Shown: positions 1 to 13,800 of the stretch, piece by piece | Position numbering within the stretch: the stretch's first letter is position 1 | Layout: each line of letters opens with the position of its first letter | Source: Cryptomeria japonica | Taxonomy: Eukaryota > Streptophyta > Pinopsida > Cupressales > Cupressaceae | Length of the DNA: 64,000 nt | Direction: 5' to 3' | Assembly (NCBI RefSeq): GCF_030272615.1 | Contig: NC_081405.1 | Span: 159,176,317 to 159,240,316 of the forward strand | The notes under the pieces: generated by a model | What the model was told of the DNA's origin: nothing | What the model saw: only the letters and a program-made list of their open reading frames with translations | Databases searched by the model: none | Made by a program: the position numbers and the translations under genes

Positions 1-1270
1 ATCACATTGAGCAACTGAATAATGTTGAGTATCAAGAGATATCTCTCAACTTCTCTTCATGATGATGAATCAAATCAAGTCTACAAAGTGCGAGTTGAAG
101 GGGCATTTTAGTCATCATCCCAATCACCATTCACCAATCAGAGGGGTTCCACATCAACATGTATAGATGCAATGTACATGACTCACTAGTGATGGCACAA
201 ACTCCGAGGCACCTACCCTTGTTATCTATTGGTCATGTCGAAGTGTTGTAATTATTTCATTGGCCAAATTGAGTTTGTTGTAACAAACCCTAATTAGGGT
301 ATCATTGTAAAATCTTGGCCATTGATGGAGATTCAATCCTGGCCATTCATTGTAAATGAGCTCTCTATACAAAGCTCAGACTCTTCATTTGTAAAGGTTA
401 ATAGCAATAGCGAATATTTGGCTAATAGTGAATAGAATAGAATAATAGATAGCTTCGAAGAATAGCCAGGTTAGAATATAAGTTAGAGTAGGAGAAGGCA
501 AAGATTGTTGCCAAACTTTGTTGTAAAGAACAATTGATTTCATTGAAGTTATGGTGAATTTGATTTGTTATTTCAACAACTCGCATGGTCTTTGCTTCTC
601 AATTTGCTTTCATGTTGATTAAATTGAGTGGAGGAATTTGTCGAATGTATTCATGCGGAATCCGCCTAGTCCATACCACTAGCCTCTTACTGATTGTAAG
701 TGTGCCTTGTGTTGTCAACTGGAATGATATGAGCTTAAATTCGAATCGTTCTACATTCATTGCTTATGCATTAACTTGAATGGTGATCAATGTTTGATGG
801 TATTGATGCGAACATCTTTGAAATGTCCTTAGAAGATTGCATTGAGCTTGTGTCAAATTGTTCAAGTTGATGGTGAGACCTTGCTCGGTAGGGTTCCATA
901 TAGTCATTCATCTATGTTCTTACATTCTAGACCTTAGAATAGACCTTCTCAACCCTTTACCTTTTGCCATTGTTTTCAAAATCAAGCTAGTTTAGGACAA
1001 AGAGAATCACCATAGAGCAACATCAGATGATTGAGTTCCAGCAAATCAAGCATTCAGGGATTTGAATGTAAGTCCACTTGTGATTCTAGCATAATCACAT
1101 CAAACCAATGAGCTTATCCACACGTAGTGACCTTACATTCATGAACCTTGGAGTCTTCTCAAGTGATCCTTAAGCTAATCTTCAACATTTGAGAGATTTT
1201 GTTCAAGTGAGGATAAGATACTTAAGTTATTTTATTCTGTGTTCGCATGTGCCTAAAAAACACATCAACA
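1..1270 (+). mobile_element. 3' end of a giant LTR-like unit (copy W)
   Basis: This is the right-hand part of the same repeat family as the units at 6636-10979 (reverse) and 42741-50097. Shared landmarks in order are: a segment with 'ggcacaaactccgaggcacc' near 190; AACCCTAATTAGGG near 286; a TATA-like box (CTATACAAAG) near 366; a stretch around 490-550 ending 'cattgaagttatggtg'; and the terminal run ending ACATCAACA at 1270. The unit begins left of the window, so its target duplication cannot be tested; the five bases after it are gttcc. No protein is encoded in the visible part. The role of the end sequences is inferred from the complete copies. Confidence 0.75.
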
Positions 1271-1671
1271 GTTCCCATCTTCAAGAATAGATTAAAGAAA
1301 TTCTACTCTAGTAATGTCCACAGATAGAAAAAACCAGCAAGAGGGATTAAGACGTACATCTTTTAGAATATCCCTAGCAAGGGAGAGTCTAAAGAATACC
1401 ACATCCCCTGTGAAAGATAAAAATGAATGCTAGATAATATTTTCTTCTTTGAAGTCTCTATCTCTGCTTTACATTGGTTGGTATCATTTTGTCACATGGT
1501 AGTCGTTAAGCCATAATTGTGTGGGTTAACTGATCTTTATATTGGAATAAACAAAAAAATAAATTTTGAGAGTTCATTATTTAATGCTAATTTGTTCTCA
1601 TATACTCTTATTACATGGAATTGGCTGTGTCAATAGCTTACTCGATCTTAAAATTCTATTTGTACTTGCAG
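1271..1671. other. Intron sequence before the first visible exon
   Basis: About 400 bases of AT-rich sequence with no recognisable gene. It ends in the acceptor 'tgtacttgcag' at 1661-1671. The preceding GH35 exon, expected to encode the Gly-Gly-x-x-His-Tyr-Phe-Arg segment, is not visible upstream in the window. Confidence 0.55.
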
Positions 1672-1867
1672 TATTGGGAGGATAGGCTATTAAGAGCAAA
1701 ATCCTTGGGATTAAATGTTATACAAACGTATGTCCACTGGAATCTACATGAGACAAGGCCTGGGAAATGGAATTTTGATGGTATTGCAGATGTTGAATCA
1801 TTCCTCAAACTGGCACACAAGTTAGGTTTTCTTGTTATGCTTCGTCCTGGGCCATACACATGTGGAG
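1672..1867 (+). CDS. BGAL17: GH35 exon A
   Basis: Opens after 'cttgcag' and reads YWEDRLLRAKSLGLNVIQ, then TYVHWNLHE, ending RPGPYTCG plus the first base of a Glu codon (phase 1). The donor is gtaata at 1868. It encodes the early barrel strands, including the conserved Trp-Asn-x-His-Glu loop. Confidence 0.9.
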
Positions 1868-4800
1868 GTAATAATCTAGTCTCATTAGTTGCATTATTGT
1901 GAATATGAATATACCATAAGAACCATTGCATAATTGATGTGTGATAGAATTTTTTGAAATTGAGATAGATAATTATTTTTGTTATTGTTTGTAAGAGATG
2001 CATCTTAGACTATCTATAGCACTTCTAATGTTTGGTATGCTAATAAGAAAGTTGTCATAAAGATTTACCTATACCAATTCTTAGAATTGCATCAGTTAAT
2101 TATGCCATTATAAGTGAACTATCACCTAATAAATATCTTAGAACAAGTTATTTATTGCGGAGATTGAAATAAATACCTTACTAAAATCTTAAAATAAGTC
2201 AATTTTGAGTGCAAATTAAAAAAGATTAAGCCTTGCAATAAATATCTTAGTTTGGCTCTATGGCTTTAATTTCACTTTCAAGCAGTGCTTCTTTGAGGTT
2301 CTAGGATTCGTTCATGTAGGGACAATGTTTTAGGGAAAGGGAAAAAATTGTGGATGGTGGGGTGATATATGTATATAAAATGCTCTATTTGGGTTGGAGC
2401 GTTGTGGAGGTAATCTCAACAATGGCCTATCCTTTGCTATGACTACTAATTGCCATGATGTATATCATGTTAAAACAATAAAGTGAGTTTTTATATAAAA
2501 CCATTAGAGTCATCAAAACTAAATTTATTACAATAAATAATTTTAAATAATAAGAAACATCATGTTAATAAACAAACCCTATTCACATTAATCAGGTATA
2601 GTCAAACTACATTATTTGTCTATGACTAAGCCTTCTGACACATATCAAATTGCTATTTTACAATATCTAAGGAGGACAACAGTTTTAACACACTTTTGTT
2701 GGCCTATAATTCTTTCCAACTCCTAGATAGATAACAAGTTTGGCTTGTGGCTAACCTTCTCCTACCAACCACATTTCAACATTGTTAATTGAAAGGGTAG
2801 GTTCTATTGTCCTTGCATGCAACGCCATGTCTTTTCTTTGACCTGTCCAAATTATAATAGATGGGATGATGGCTTCTATGAGGTTATTGAAAATCCTATG
2901 ATTGGTCCATAATATGTGATTGGGTTTTGGTAGGGTATGATGGGAAACTAGTGTTTCAATTGAACTTGACACAATGAAATTGAGATGAAAAACCTCTACA
3001 AATGAATGGAAATGTGTTGCTGCACCACTCCAATTGGGTCTTTAGTTTAGTGAAGTCATAGGGACATTTAGGATGCTTTGGCATTCCCTTGGGGTGCTCC
3101 CTATGGGGAATGTTCTATGAGATGCTCCCCATGTTGAGAGGGTTCACTTGGGACATCCCCAAAATTAGATTAAAAGGAGGTGGGATGGGGATATATTGTC
3201 CTTGTTCCCCATTGCCAAAATGCAATGAAAACCTCAAGGAAGCAATTAGCAGTAGAGTAGGAAGAGGAAGCTAGAGATTGTTGCCAAAACTTGTTGAAAT
3301 TAATATATAACTTTCATTGAAGCTATGGTGCATCTTTATGTTGTGTTTCTACATTTTGCATGGTTTCTTGTTACTTCTCAAATGTAGTTGAAGTTCATTG
3401 ATTGTAATGGAGAAATGTGATGATATTTGATGGAATTTCGGTTCATACCATTTGTGATTTGTTCATTGCAAGTTGCAACGTATGGTTAGTCTGAACTTGA
3501 TTTAGCACTAATTCAATTGTGGATGTTCATTTGAATTGCGCGAGTCTTGGGTATTGATGAATGTTTACGATATGAAAATCCTTCATTATCCTTTGGAGAT
3601 TGCATCAGTTTTGTGTACTTGTTTTCTCCTAGCGAAGCAAGGCTTGATTATGGAATCTATTTATAAAAGCATCATTCATTATCATCATTGTCCTTAGATT
3701 AGATTAGATTTCTCTAACCTTATTCTTTGTCTTTTATTTTCCAAAGTTAGTTTAGATTCCACGTTCCAACAAAGCATAAGTACCTTTGTGTTACCACCAT
3801 TATCACATCATATACACTGAGTCTATCCAACATTAAAGTCGATTGTTCGCATTGTAAACCTTGGAGTTGTCGTATTTGGTCATATTGTTTAGCATATAAG
3901 ATTTCTTTGTTCAAGAGAGGATAGAATACTTGGTATTTTATTCTATGTTCGAGGTGTCCTAAAAAACACATCAACAGTTTTTTTGGGCGATTTCAATACT
4001 TGTACAAGGGACCTTTAGATGCCTATTCATGGCCTTACATAGGATGACTTATGTCTTCATGAGTTGGGTCTTGAGTAATTTGGGTTTAAGAAAAAACCTT
4101 CATTGATAACAATCCTATAATTGTAGCCTATGGGAGACACTTCCTTCAGTTGGGCAAAACTTCAAGCCTCCACATTCTTAACGAGCTTCCTCACTTCTTT
4201 GACTTTGGTATATTCACTTGCTTGCCCCATGGCATTGGTGCACGTGTCATGGACTATGTTCTTGTTAGGAGGTCCCTCATTCCCACATCTTTGGCTTCCT
4301 TATTTCTCCTCATCTCCCCCTTGTTAATCATTTTGTCTTGACAATCACCTTCCATAATAATTTTCAACCCTCTCCTCTCTTCACTCCTGCTTCAACACCC
4401 AATATTAGAGACACCACAATCTACTTTGATGAAATGATTACATAATTGATTATGCTACCTATCTCTCCCTTCTCATGTCTGGGTTCTATTCCCTCCCTCC
4501 TCCTAGAATTGAATCTATGTTTGAATTATTTTGCCAAACACTTTGGGATGCTACCTTTGACCCTTTTCCCCACACCACACACTACTCTAGATCCGCTTCC
4601 CTCTATGGATCTTGCCCTATGAATAGATGGTATGGAAATGATTGTAAATTTCTTCATTCTATGCTTTAGTTTTCCCTAGCCCACAATCCTCTATACATGC
4701 TCACTTTCTATTGGGAGTAATTATATTTTCCTTGATATAAGAAATAGGAGTTTATTGCATCCAGATAGCTTGCACTTGCACTCCTTGTTGATCTTTACCA

Positions 4801-7800
4801 CTCATCTAAGACCCTCTTGGCACATTCTTCTTCTGAGAAATATCATTGTCTCCAACATCACACTTGATGCATGGGTCTCATGTGCTAGTTCCTTCTATCA
4901 TGTCCCTGACCATCCTTCTATCGATGGCCTCACTCCACTGCTGTCATCCTACTCTTTTACTCCACTTTTTTTGTCAAAAGAGCTATTTTGAATCTATGCA
5001 CAGCCAAAGAAGCTGATTGTGAGAGTGTCCAAGATGAATTCATCAAATATGGTGTGGATTCACTTGCCTTTACACTTGCTGTCCTCTTTAAAGAGGTGGT
5101 GTGTTTAGGTTTTTCTCAGTCTTGGTCTTATTCACCTTATTCATAAGTCTGAGTATGTTTCCATCCCTGACAACTATAGGACCATTATCATTTGGCATAT
5201 ATTTGCCAAAATTTATGCCATGGTATTGGATGTACACTTGTTAGGGCACTTGAAGGAATGATATCAAAGCTAAGGGGCAGGCAGGCTTCAGGGTGGACAA
5301 CCAGATTATTGGCCACATCTTTACATTTTGTTTTGTGGTAGACTAAGCAACAACAAACTGTGGTTTATCTTTCACTAAAGCTTTGTACAAGTTTCAAAAA
5401 GTTGTGGCTTAATCTTTCACTAAAGCACAATACAAAGTAATATTAGTTCAGTTTTGAGTTATGTTGAGTTTTGTGCGATCTGTTTCTGTAGAATGCATCA
5501 AATCTTCTTTTTGTGACAATTGGGTTGCCTTGAAGTTGATGAAGAATATAGTTTATAATGTATATATTAAGCACATTGAGTTTCATTATCACTACATTCA
5601 ACAAGGGGTTCATCTTGGAAGACATTTTCCCATTACTATTGTGTGTCTCAAAAGCAATCAGCTGATCTAATGAAAAACTCTTGGTTCTTTTTTATTTGTA
5701 AAAATTTTGGACAAACATGGGATTGTCTCTGGTTTAGTCTTTATGGTGGGTGGAAAGGGCATTAGACAAGGAGACATAATGTGTAGGCATAAGGTATTAT
5801 TGTTTATAATTTAGTAAAGACTTGTTAGTAATTATGTCTATTAACTTACACAATGTAAGTTACAACCAATCCAACATGTGCCTTGTGGAGTATTCTCTCT
5901 CTAACTCTTTGTGAATTCATTATTTTTCATCCAACACTGGGCATATTCTTTTCTTCTCTAATAGTTGGTTTCTGTATGTAGTAATTGCAGATTTAGGTCT
6001 AATTAACTCACAAAATGTAAGCTACAACCAATGCAACTTCCTTCTTCAATAACAAAAATCATGCAAAAATCATGAGTATGGTCTATTTAATTCTTCTTGA
6101 ATTCATTCTTTTGCATCCAACACTATATAATTGATTTCTTTGTGTGGCAATAACATATTTAGGTTGTAATAGCTGTCACAATTAAGGGATATTTATACGT
6201 GAATTTTTCCTTTGTCAGAGAAATAATTTTTCCAAATGATATTTTCTCTCAATCATATGACATTTTTATATATGAAATGTGTTGTAATTGGATAATATTT
6301 TCTATTACCAAATTTAACAAGGATTACTAATTAACTAAGTATACTTTCTAACTATTTGTGCTTTCTTTGTAAACTTTTTTTTTAGTTTTTGAAGACCAGT
6401 GCTTGACAAACTATAGTAGACTAGTATAATATATTTCCATTCCTTAAAAGGTTTGCTTGTGCCTTCCAATATTTGAATATCTGTCATTTACACAAGAAGC
6501 ACTTTCTTTTGCTGCTATATTGAGAAAAGATGTTTATAGGCACCATGATTCATGGTAATTATTTCATCCTTCATTCTTATTTTAAGAGTTGCACATTGTT
6601 GTCTTAATTTTTGAATTTTCAAGAATTTGACAACCTGTTGATGTGTTTTTTATGCACATGCGAACACAAAATAAAATACCAAGGTATCTTATCCTCTCTT
6701 GAACAAAGTTTCCTCGAATGCTGAAGATTTTGCCTCTTCGAGAAGACTCCAAGGTTCTTATATGTAGGGTCTCTACGTGTGGATAAGCTCAACTTGGTCT
6801 GATATGATTATGCTAGAATCACAAGGGGACTTACGTTTGATGGCTTGAGTGTTTAATCTGCTGGAACTTGAATCCTATCTACTAGCTGGAAGATAAAGAA
6901 ATATCAAAAGATACAGGGTTTGGAGAATCTAATCTAAGACCTAGAATGGGAGAAGATAGATGAACGATCAGGTGGAGTCCTATTGGGTTGGGTCTCACCA
7001 TCAGGCTGAACAATTCAACACCAACTCAATGCGATCTTCTAAGGGATGCTTCAAATATGTTCTAGTCGTACACCATCAGACTCTGATCACCATTCAAGAT
7101 AATGCATGAACAATAGAGGTGTAACGACTCGAGATTAAGCTCATTCTATGCCGGTTGACCATGCAAGGCTCACTTACAGTCAACAAGAGGCTAGTGTTTT
7201 GGACTAGGTGGATTCCATGCAAGTGCATTCAATAACTTCCTTCATTTCAATCTAATTAACCATCTAAAACGAAGATTCAACAAGGGACCATGCATATTGC
7301 AAAGAAACGACACATTTCACCATAACTTCAATGAAAATGGAGTTCATTTACAATTTAGGCAACAATTTCTTGCCTTCTCTTCCTAATCTACTCTAATTGC
7401 TATTCTATTTTCTATTAATCATTAGCTATTCTAACCTCTATGAACTATCTATTAACTATCCTCTATTAGCTCACTATTAACCTTTGCAAATGAAGAGCCA
7501 GAGCTTTATATAAGGAGCACTTTACAATTCAATGGCTCTGATTGATTTAGACTGAATGGCTAGGATTACAAGATAGAAACCCTAATTAGGGTTTGTTATA
7601 ATAAACTCCTTTAGCCAATGAAAAAATTACATTCAATATTTGAGAACCAATAAGAAACAGGGGTAGGTGCCTCGAAGTTTGTGCCATAACTAGCGAGTCA
7701 AGTACATTGAATCTAGACATGCTGAGGTGGACCTATTTGACTGGAGGAATAGTGACTGGGATGCCACCTTATCTGATGTTTGTGTTTGGTTGGTCTTCTT

Positions 7801-10800
7801 CTGTCCTTAGTGTACCTGATGGATGATGTACCCCCTTGACTCCTATGTGCTTGATGAGGCTTCCTTACTGTCAAGTTTTTCTTTCTCCGGTAGCATACCT
7901 CGCCTTGAAGTGTTGGTAAGGTCATTCTTCTCTGTCATCATGTGGTTTCTTTGTGTGGCGAAGTGAAGGTTTTGGAGATAGGTTGCAACTCCTCAAACAC
8001 CTGTAGTCTTCCAACGCTTCAAAATACCTTGAGTCCTCCTTTATGCATTTGGAATGTCCCTGATGATGATGGGACTGGAATAGGTCGTCCTTGTCCTGAC
8101 TTGACCTTCTTCCATCTGCAAAACAAACCAAAAGATGATTAAGCACACATGATATATTTATCCTGGTCATAGCACTTTTTACCTTAAATCATTAACAAGA
8201 AGTCATCAAAATGGAATTCGCTTAGGATCTTTACTAGGGATAGGCCCTATAAGACTTTTGCTTTGGACCCTTTGGAAGGGTCAGGAGCGATTTTTTTGAT
8301 TTTGCTCAATTGGACCATCTCTTTCAACATTTCATAATCCTAGACTTAATTAGGTCCAAATTCCTTCATTTCTTTACTCCAAATTGCCTCCCAAGACAAG
8401 CGTACACTAGTCTTCTCTCCACCAAGGCCTAGGAATCCATATCTTAGCCTCCATCATGAGCAAATTAGGTGATTTTGGGAATTTCGCTCTGGACCCTTTG
8501 GAAGGGTCAGGAGCGAAATTCATAGTTTGCTTGCTTTCCCTCACTTAGCTTTATCTTTCCTATCTTGTTTTCCTTTGACTCTCACCTTTGGATCCCTCTC
8601 ACACGAAGACAACACTTGTTTGATCCCAAAAAAGGCCTGAAAGGAGAAATTCGCTCAAAACCATGGCCAGGGACAAGACCTATTTAGAATTTCGCTCTGG
8701 ATCCTTCGGAAGGGTTAGGAGCGAAATTCATGCTCTAGCTCAAAATCTTCACTTTTGGTGGCCACTAGCTATTCAAATGCATGCCTAGGGACATCTTTAA
8801 GTCCAAATCACCTTGGTCAACGTTTGTCTTGACACAAAATTTGAAGAAAAAAGAGATTTTGAGAATTTCGCTCTGAACCCTTTGGAAGGGTCAGGAGCGA
8901 AATTCAAGATTTAGGCTTGATTCTTCATTTCTTCAACTCCAATCTACCTCAAAAGGCAAGAATACATCACTCCACTTCCATCCACGCCATAGGAACCAAG
9001 GTTTGGACCTCATCTAAAGAGAAAATAAATGTTTTCAAGAATTTCGCTCTGGACCCTTTGGAAGGGTTAGGAGCGAAATTCATAATCTTGGACAAAATCC
9101 TTTATCTTCTTTACTTTCTATCACTTCAAAAGGCAAAAACATGTCAATTTACCCCCATTATGTCCAAGGAACAAGGGTTTTGGTCAAAACAAGGAAGAAA
9201 ATAGTGCTTATGGAGAATTTCGCTCTGGACCCTTTGGAAGGGTTGGGAGCGAAATTCTTGTTCTAGGTTGATTTCACACTTCTTCCCTTTAGTCCACCTT
9301 CAAACTTGATCAAACTCACCTTTCCTTACCACAATCAAGTCTATTTGCCATCCACTTAGCTCAAAATCCTCACTTTTCAATGTTTTAGGCAAAATAGAGT
9401 GTCAAAGTGAGGATTTCGCTCTGGACCCTTTGGAAGGGTCAGGGGCGAAATTCCTATTCTGGGTTGATTTTCACTATTCCGTCGCCTCAATCCACCTTTC
9501 AAAGGCTAGAATACATCAAAGTCCTTCTATCCATGCCTTAGAAGTCAAAACTTGGCCATAACAAGTAGCAACTTAGAGGATATGTGAATTTCGCTCTGGA
9601 CCCTTTGGAAGGGTTAGGAGCAAAATTTTCATTTTAGGCTCATTTCTCACTTCCTTTCTCCTTTCCATGCTTTGAACATAACTTCTCAAGCCTCCTCCTA
9701 TCATCATCAAGTGAATTTGCTCCTTGAATTGGCATTTAGTTCAAGATTTTGTGAAGAAATAGGGTCCTACAAGAATTTCGCTCTGGACCCTTTGGAAGGG
9801 TCAGGAGTGAAATTTACCCTTAGGCTCTAATCCTAACTTCATCTCCCATATTTCTTCATCCAAACAAGCCTTTGCCTTTAATAATACCTGGGACATGGAT
9901 TAATTCATAGTTTTGGGCAAGGTGGAATGTCTTATAGAGGAATTCGCTCTGGACCCTTTGGAAGGGTCAGGAGCGAAATTCCTATTCTAGGCTTAATTCA
10001 CCTTGAATTTGACTTGACTTTGCCTTAGACTCAACCTTTTGATGCATATCCTTCCATATCCTTGCAAATTCGCTCAACACTCTTTCACTTAGGTGAAATC
10101 TTGGGTCCTTGGTGAAATTTCGCTCTGGACCCCCTGGAAGGGTCAGGAGCGAAATTTGAGATTTTACCTTAGAGACCACTCAAACATCCAAACTTCCACC
10201 TCAATCACATTGCTCCTACCTGTAACAAACCACCTTGAGGAGTTCTTGGCTCAAAATTTTGGATTACAAAGACATTTTAACCATTTCGCCCAAGTACCCC
10301 TGGAAGAACAGGACCTATCCTAGAATTTCGCTCTGGACCCTTTAGAAGGGTTAGGAGTGAAATTGGTGAATTGGGCTAGAATTTCTCATTTTCTCCTCAA
10401 CTTTGCCCTTTGACTTGGTTGTTAGATCGTTCCTTCATCTTTTCAGGTCGATTCGCCTTCAAGGTGATATCATTTCAATGTTTTTGATGACAATTTAAGT
10501 CTTTTCCAAATTTCGCTCTGGACCCTTTGGAAGGGTCAGGAGCGAAATCTCTCCTTTAGGCTCAAATTTTGACCTTTTCATCAAATCTCCAAGTCCAGAC
10601 TTGTCCAAGGTGTCCCCAAAGGATAAATAGGTTAGCTACTCATCAATCAATGCCCAAGACTTCATCACTCATCAATTTGACCTATCTCAGACCCCCAAAC
10701 ATGATATTCACTCACAAAGCTTCACTGACTTCCTTGAACTCAGACCAGACACAAAAGCAAAACTTGACCTAAGGAAGGCCTTTAAAGAAACCCTGACTTG

Positions 10801-13800
10801 GAGCATCCACTGACTCACCCTAACTCAAGTAGAGCTTGCTATCTTAGTGATCCCTCTGGCAACTCCCAAAATGCAAAGGCTAATAGACAAGAACCTAAAA
10901 GACCTAGAAAACAAACCCTAGAAAGCAAAAAGTAGGGGTCCCCATTTACAATGGGGCGATGTGTGAAATGGTCACAACACAACCCGTACAAGTTTTTGCT
11001 TAAAATTCGTAGTTTTCATCTCTAAGGTGCATTTTATGAGGTTTAAAACTCGTATTTGTTTGTGTCTAATTGCTAGTGTGTGTTTTTGCCATCCTTGTCC
11101 AATTTTTGGTCGATTATGGATGCCTTTTTCCTCCTTTTTGTGCAATTTTGGGTTTTAAACAGATGATAGCAAGTAAAGGGAACTTTTTATTTGCATTGCA
11201 AGTAAATATGTTCACTTGCAATTGGGTCTCTAAGACCCGATTGCAAGTAAGCTCATTAAACACTTGTAATTGAGCCTTAAGGACCCGATTGCAAGTTTAT
11301 TTTGTTTTTTCCAGTTATTGCAAAGTGATTCTTTTTACTTGTAATCGGGTGTTTGAGGCCCAATTACAAGTGCATTTTGTAATGAGTTGAGTGGGTTACT
11401 TGCATCGGGTCTTTTAAAGCCCGATTCATCTCTCCTTGCATTCTTATTTTTTCTGTGATAAAGGAGGGTCTCCGTTTGGTTGCATTAATGGTGTGTTTGG
11501 ATTACAATAGGACTGTTCTTCTAGACAAACCTATTTGAGCTTTTGAGTATAGTTTTTTGCATCTCATTCCAACTTCTTCTTTTGGAGCTGTGACAAATTT
11601 GGGCGCATTTTCCTTTGGGTTTTGGGGTTTTTCTCCAAGGTATGAGGAATCCCTTCTCCTTGTTTTGATTCTTTGTTTTTGTTTTTTCCCCTTCTTGTAT
11701 TAGGGATTGCGTTTTTCCCATTGATCTTCTTCTTATGTCACACACTTTCCTTGCTTGCAATCGAATGTATGTATTTGTTCGATTGAAGGCTATGATGTGC
11801 ATTTGCTTGGGAAATATCGGTTTTCCCTTTATGTAGCGTTACAATGCGCTTGCAATCGAATTTTTGAGACCCAATTGCAAGTGTCTTGGCTAAGTTCGTT
11901 GCAAGTTAGTCTTTCGTTGTGCGTTGTATATTGCACTTGTAATCGAGTTTGAAACCCTTGATTGCAAGTTGCATTCCCATTACTTACTTGTTCACTTGCA
12001 GTCAGGTTCTTGAGACCCGATTGCAAGCTTTCCTTTGGCATCCATTTGCAATCTTTTTAACTTGCAGTTGGGTTCTTAAGACCCAATTGCAAGCCTCCGC
12101 CTACTATGTAAGCTTGATCACTTGCATTCGGGTCTTCAAGACCCGACTGCAAGTTAAAATGTCAAACTTTTCCATGCTCGCATTTGGATTTTAAGTCTCC
12201 AATTGCAAATTTACCCTTACCTTTTGTTTTGCAATTATGCATACTTGCAATTGGGTTTTGGAGACCCGATTGCAATCTCATATCTTTTTCACCAAGCTTG
12301 TTTATTTACATTCCGGTCTACAAGACCTGATTGCAAGTAAAAGTTTCAACATTCTTCCCCAAGTTCTCTCCACTTGCAATCCGCCCCTTGAGATCCGAAA
12401 TTCTGCCCTTGTCACCATCAATGTCTTATCCATGGCGCATCTTTTTAAACTTTTCCATTCTTTTTCATGATAAATATCATGATGGATCTAAAGTTAGACA
12501 TTGTTCTTCCAAGCTCTTTCATTTAAGGTGTTATGGCTTCTCCAATAGCTTGTGATGATGTTTTAACTCTTTGAAGTTTTCATCGCAACCTTGTAGATTC
12601 TTGTTCAATGACAGAAGAGCCAGCATCTCCTTCCAACAAGAAGATGAAATACAAATATGACAAGTATCAGAATGAGATATCTCCTTCTCAAGTGAGCTCT
12701 CCTGTTGATGAAATCAAAGACATGGAGATCGGGCATGTTGACATGTCTGAGTTCCTTGAGAGAGCAGAGGGATTGCTAAGCCATAGCATGCAATTGCTCT
12801 TGAATAGCCATATTCACTTGGTTTCCACTTTCCCAGTGGCTGCTTTGGAACTAGAATTTGTTCCTGCTTGTGCTGCTCATTTTGACAGAGGGTCTAGGAC
12901 AATCAAAGATAATGATGGTAATATTGTTATCAGATTGGATGTAGAAACCATTGATAAAATCTTCAAGGTTCCTATTGCTCCAGTATATGCAGATATCTCC
13001 ATGAAGAGTGCTTTGGATCACTACAATTCAAAGAAACGGGACTCGGACTCGGCGCGGACTCGGCAAGGGTGACTCGACTCGGGACTCGGATCGGCCAGGA
13101 CTCGGCAAATTGAAAAACCCAAGAAATTTAGCGATTTTTAAGGATTTAAAACTTGTTTCATGCACCCTTTATTAAACAAACCTTAAATACACAATAACAT
13201 CATCAAATAGAAGTTAATTTGATCACATACACAAGTGTCAAGTATACATCAATCACATTATGATTAGTATAAATGCAAATTATAGCTGAAGGAAATAGCA
13301 ACCAATAACCATAGATATATAAATAGTGTCAAATGTAAAAATATTACAAAACTCATGGAATATCAAATCCATGACATCAAAATTCAAATGTTCCAGTTCC
13401 ACACATATATCAAAAGTAAAACAACTACAAGTCTATGGCTCAGAGGAGCCTGGGTCCTTCCTATGAAGGTGTCTAACCCTAAGGTAGGTCCTGGATGCAT
13501 CAGCAGCCATACTCTCTGCCCGTGACTCCATTCTACCCTCACCAACATCAACTGTGTCTGGCTCTAGCTCTAGCTTTGGCTTTGGCTCTGGCTCTCCTTG
13601 CGCTCTAACCTCCTCTGCCATGGCTACAACCTCAGCCTCTCTATCTACTTGGTCGATCCAATCTAAGTCCTCATCACCAAAGATAGGATCTATAGCCTCA
13701 CTGATCCACTCAGATTCTGGATCAACCTCCTCTAGCGTGATCGGGGTGCTGTCATGGTCCATAACCTGTTTGTGTCTAAGATGGAGGTTGTAATGAACAA

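Larger units (their letters stand above)
6636..10979 (-). mobile_element. Giant LTR-like unit Y (hairpin array, no ORF)
   Basis: On the minus strand it begins TGTTGTGACCATTTCACAC (10979) and ends CACATCAACA (6636). The perfect 5-bp target duplication caacc lies at 6631-6635 and 10980-10984. Its first ~60 bases match the start of unit Z at 42741 and its last ~1 kb matches the ends of W, V and Z. Between these are 13 hairpins (8253-10550) and a short region without a long frame. It therefore looks like a copy that lacks the protein gene seen in X and Z. It is inserted 39 bp inside unit X, so it is younger than X. Confidence 0.8.

Noticed and set aside
283-300. Telomere-like AACCCTAATTAGGG
   Set aside because: A single palindromic copy, not tandem. 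It recurs at the same place in units W, Y and Z, so it is part of the transposon.
2751-2972. 73-codon minus-strand open frame
   Set aside because: No recognisable motif, splice context or homologous copy in the window; probably a chance frame.
8253-10550. CRISPR-like array: regular palindromic repeats with non-repeated spacers
   Set aside because: Spacers are about 120-180 bases, the host is a plant, no cas genes exist, and the array lies inside a unit with integrase-type ends and target duplication.
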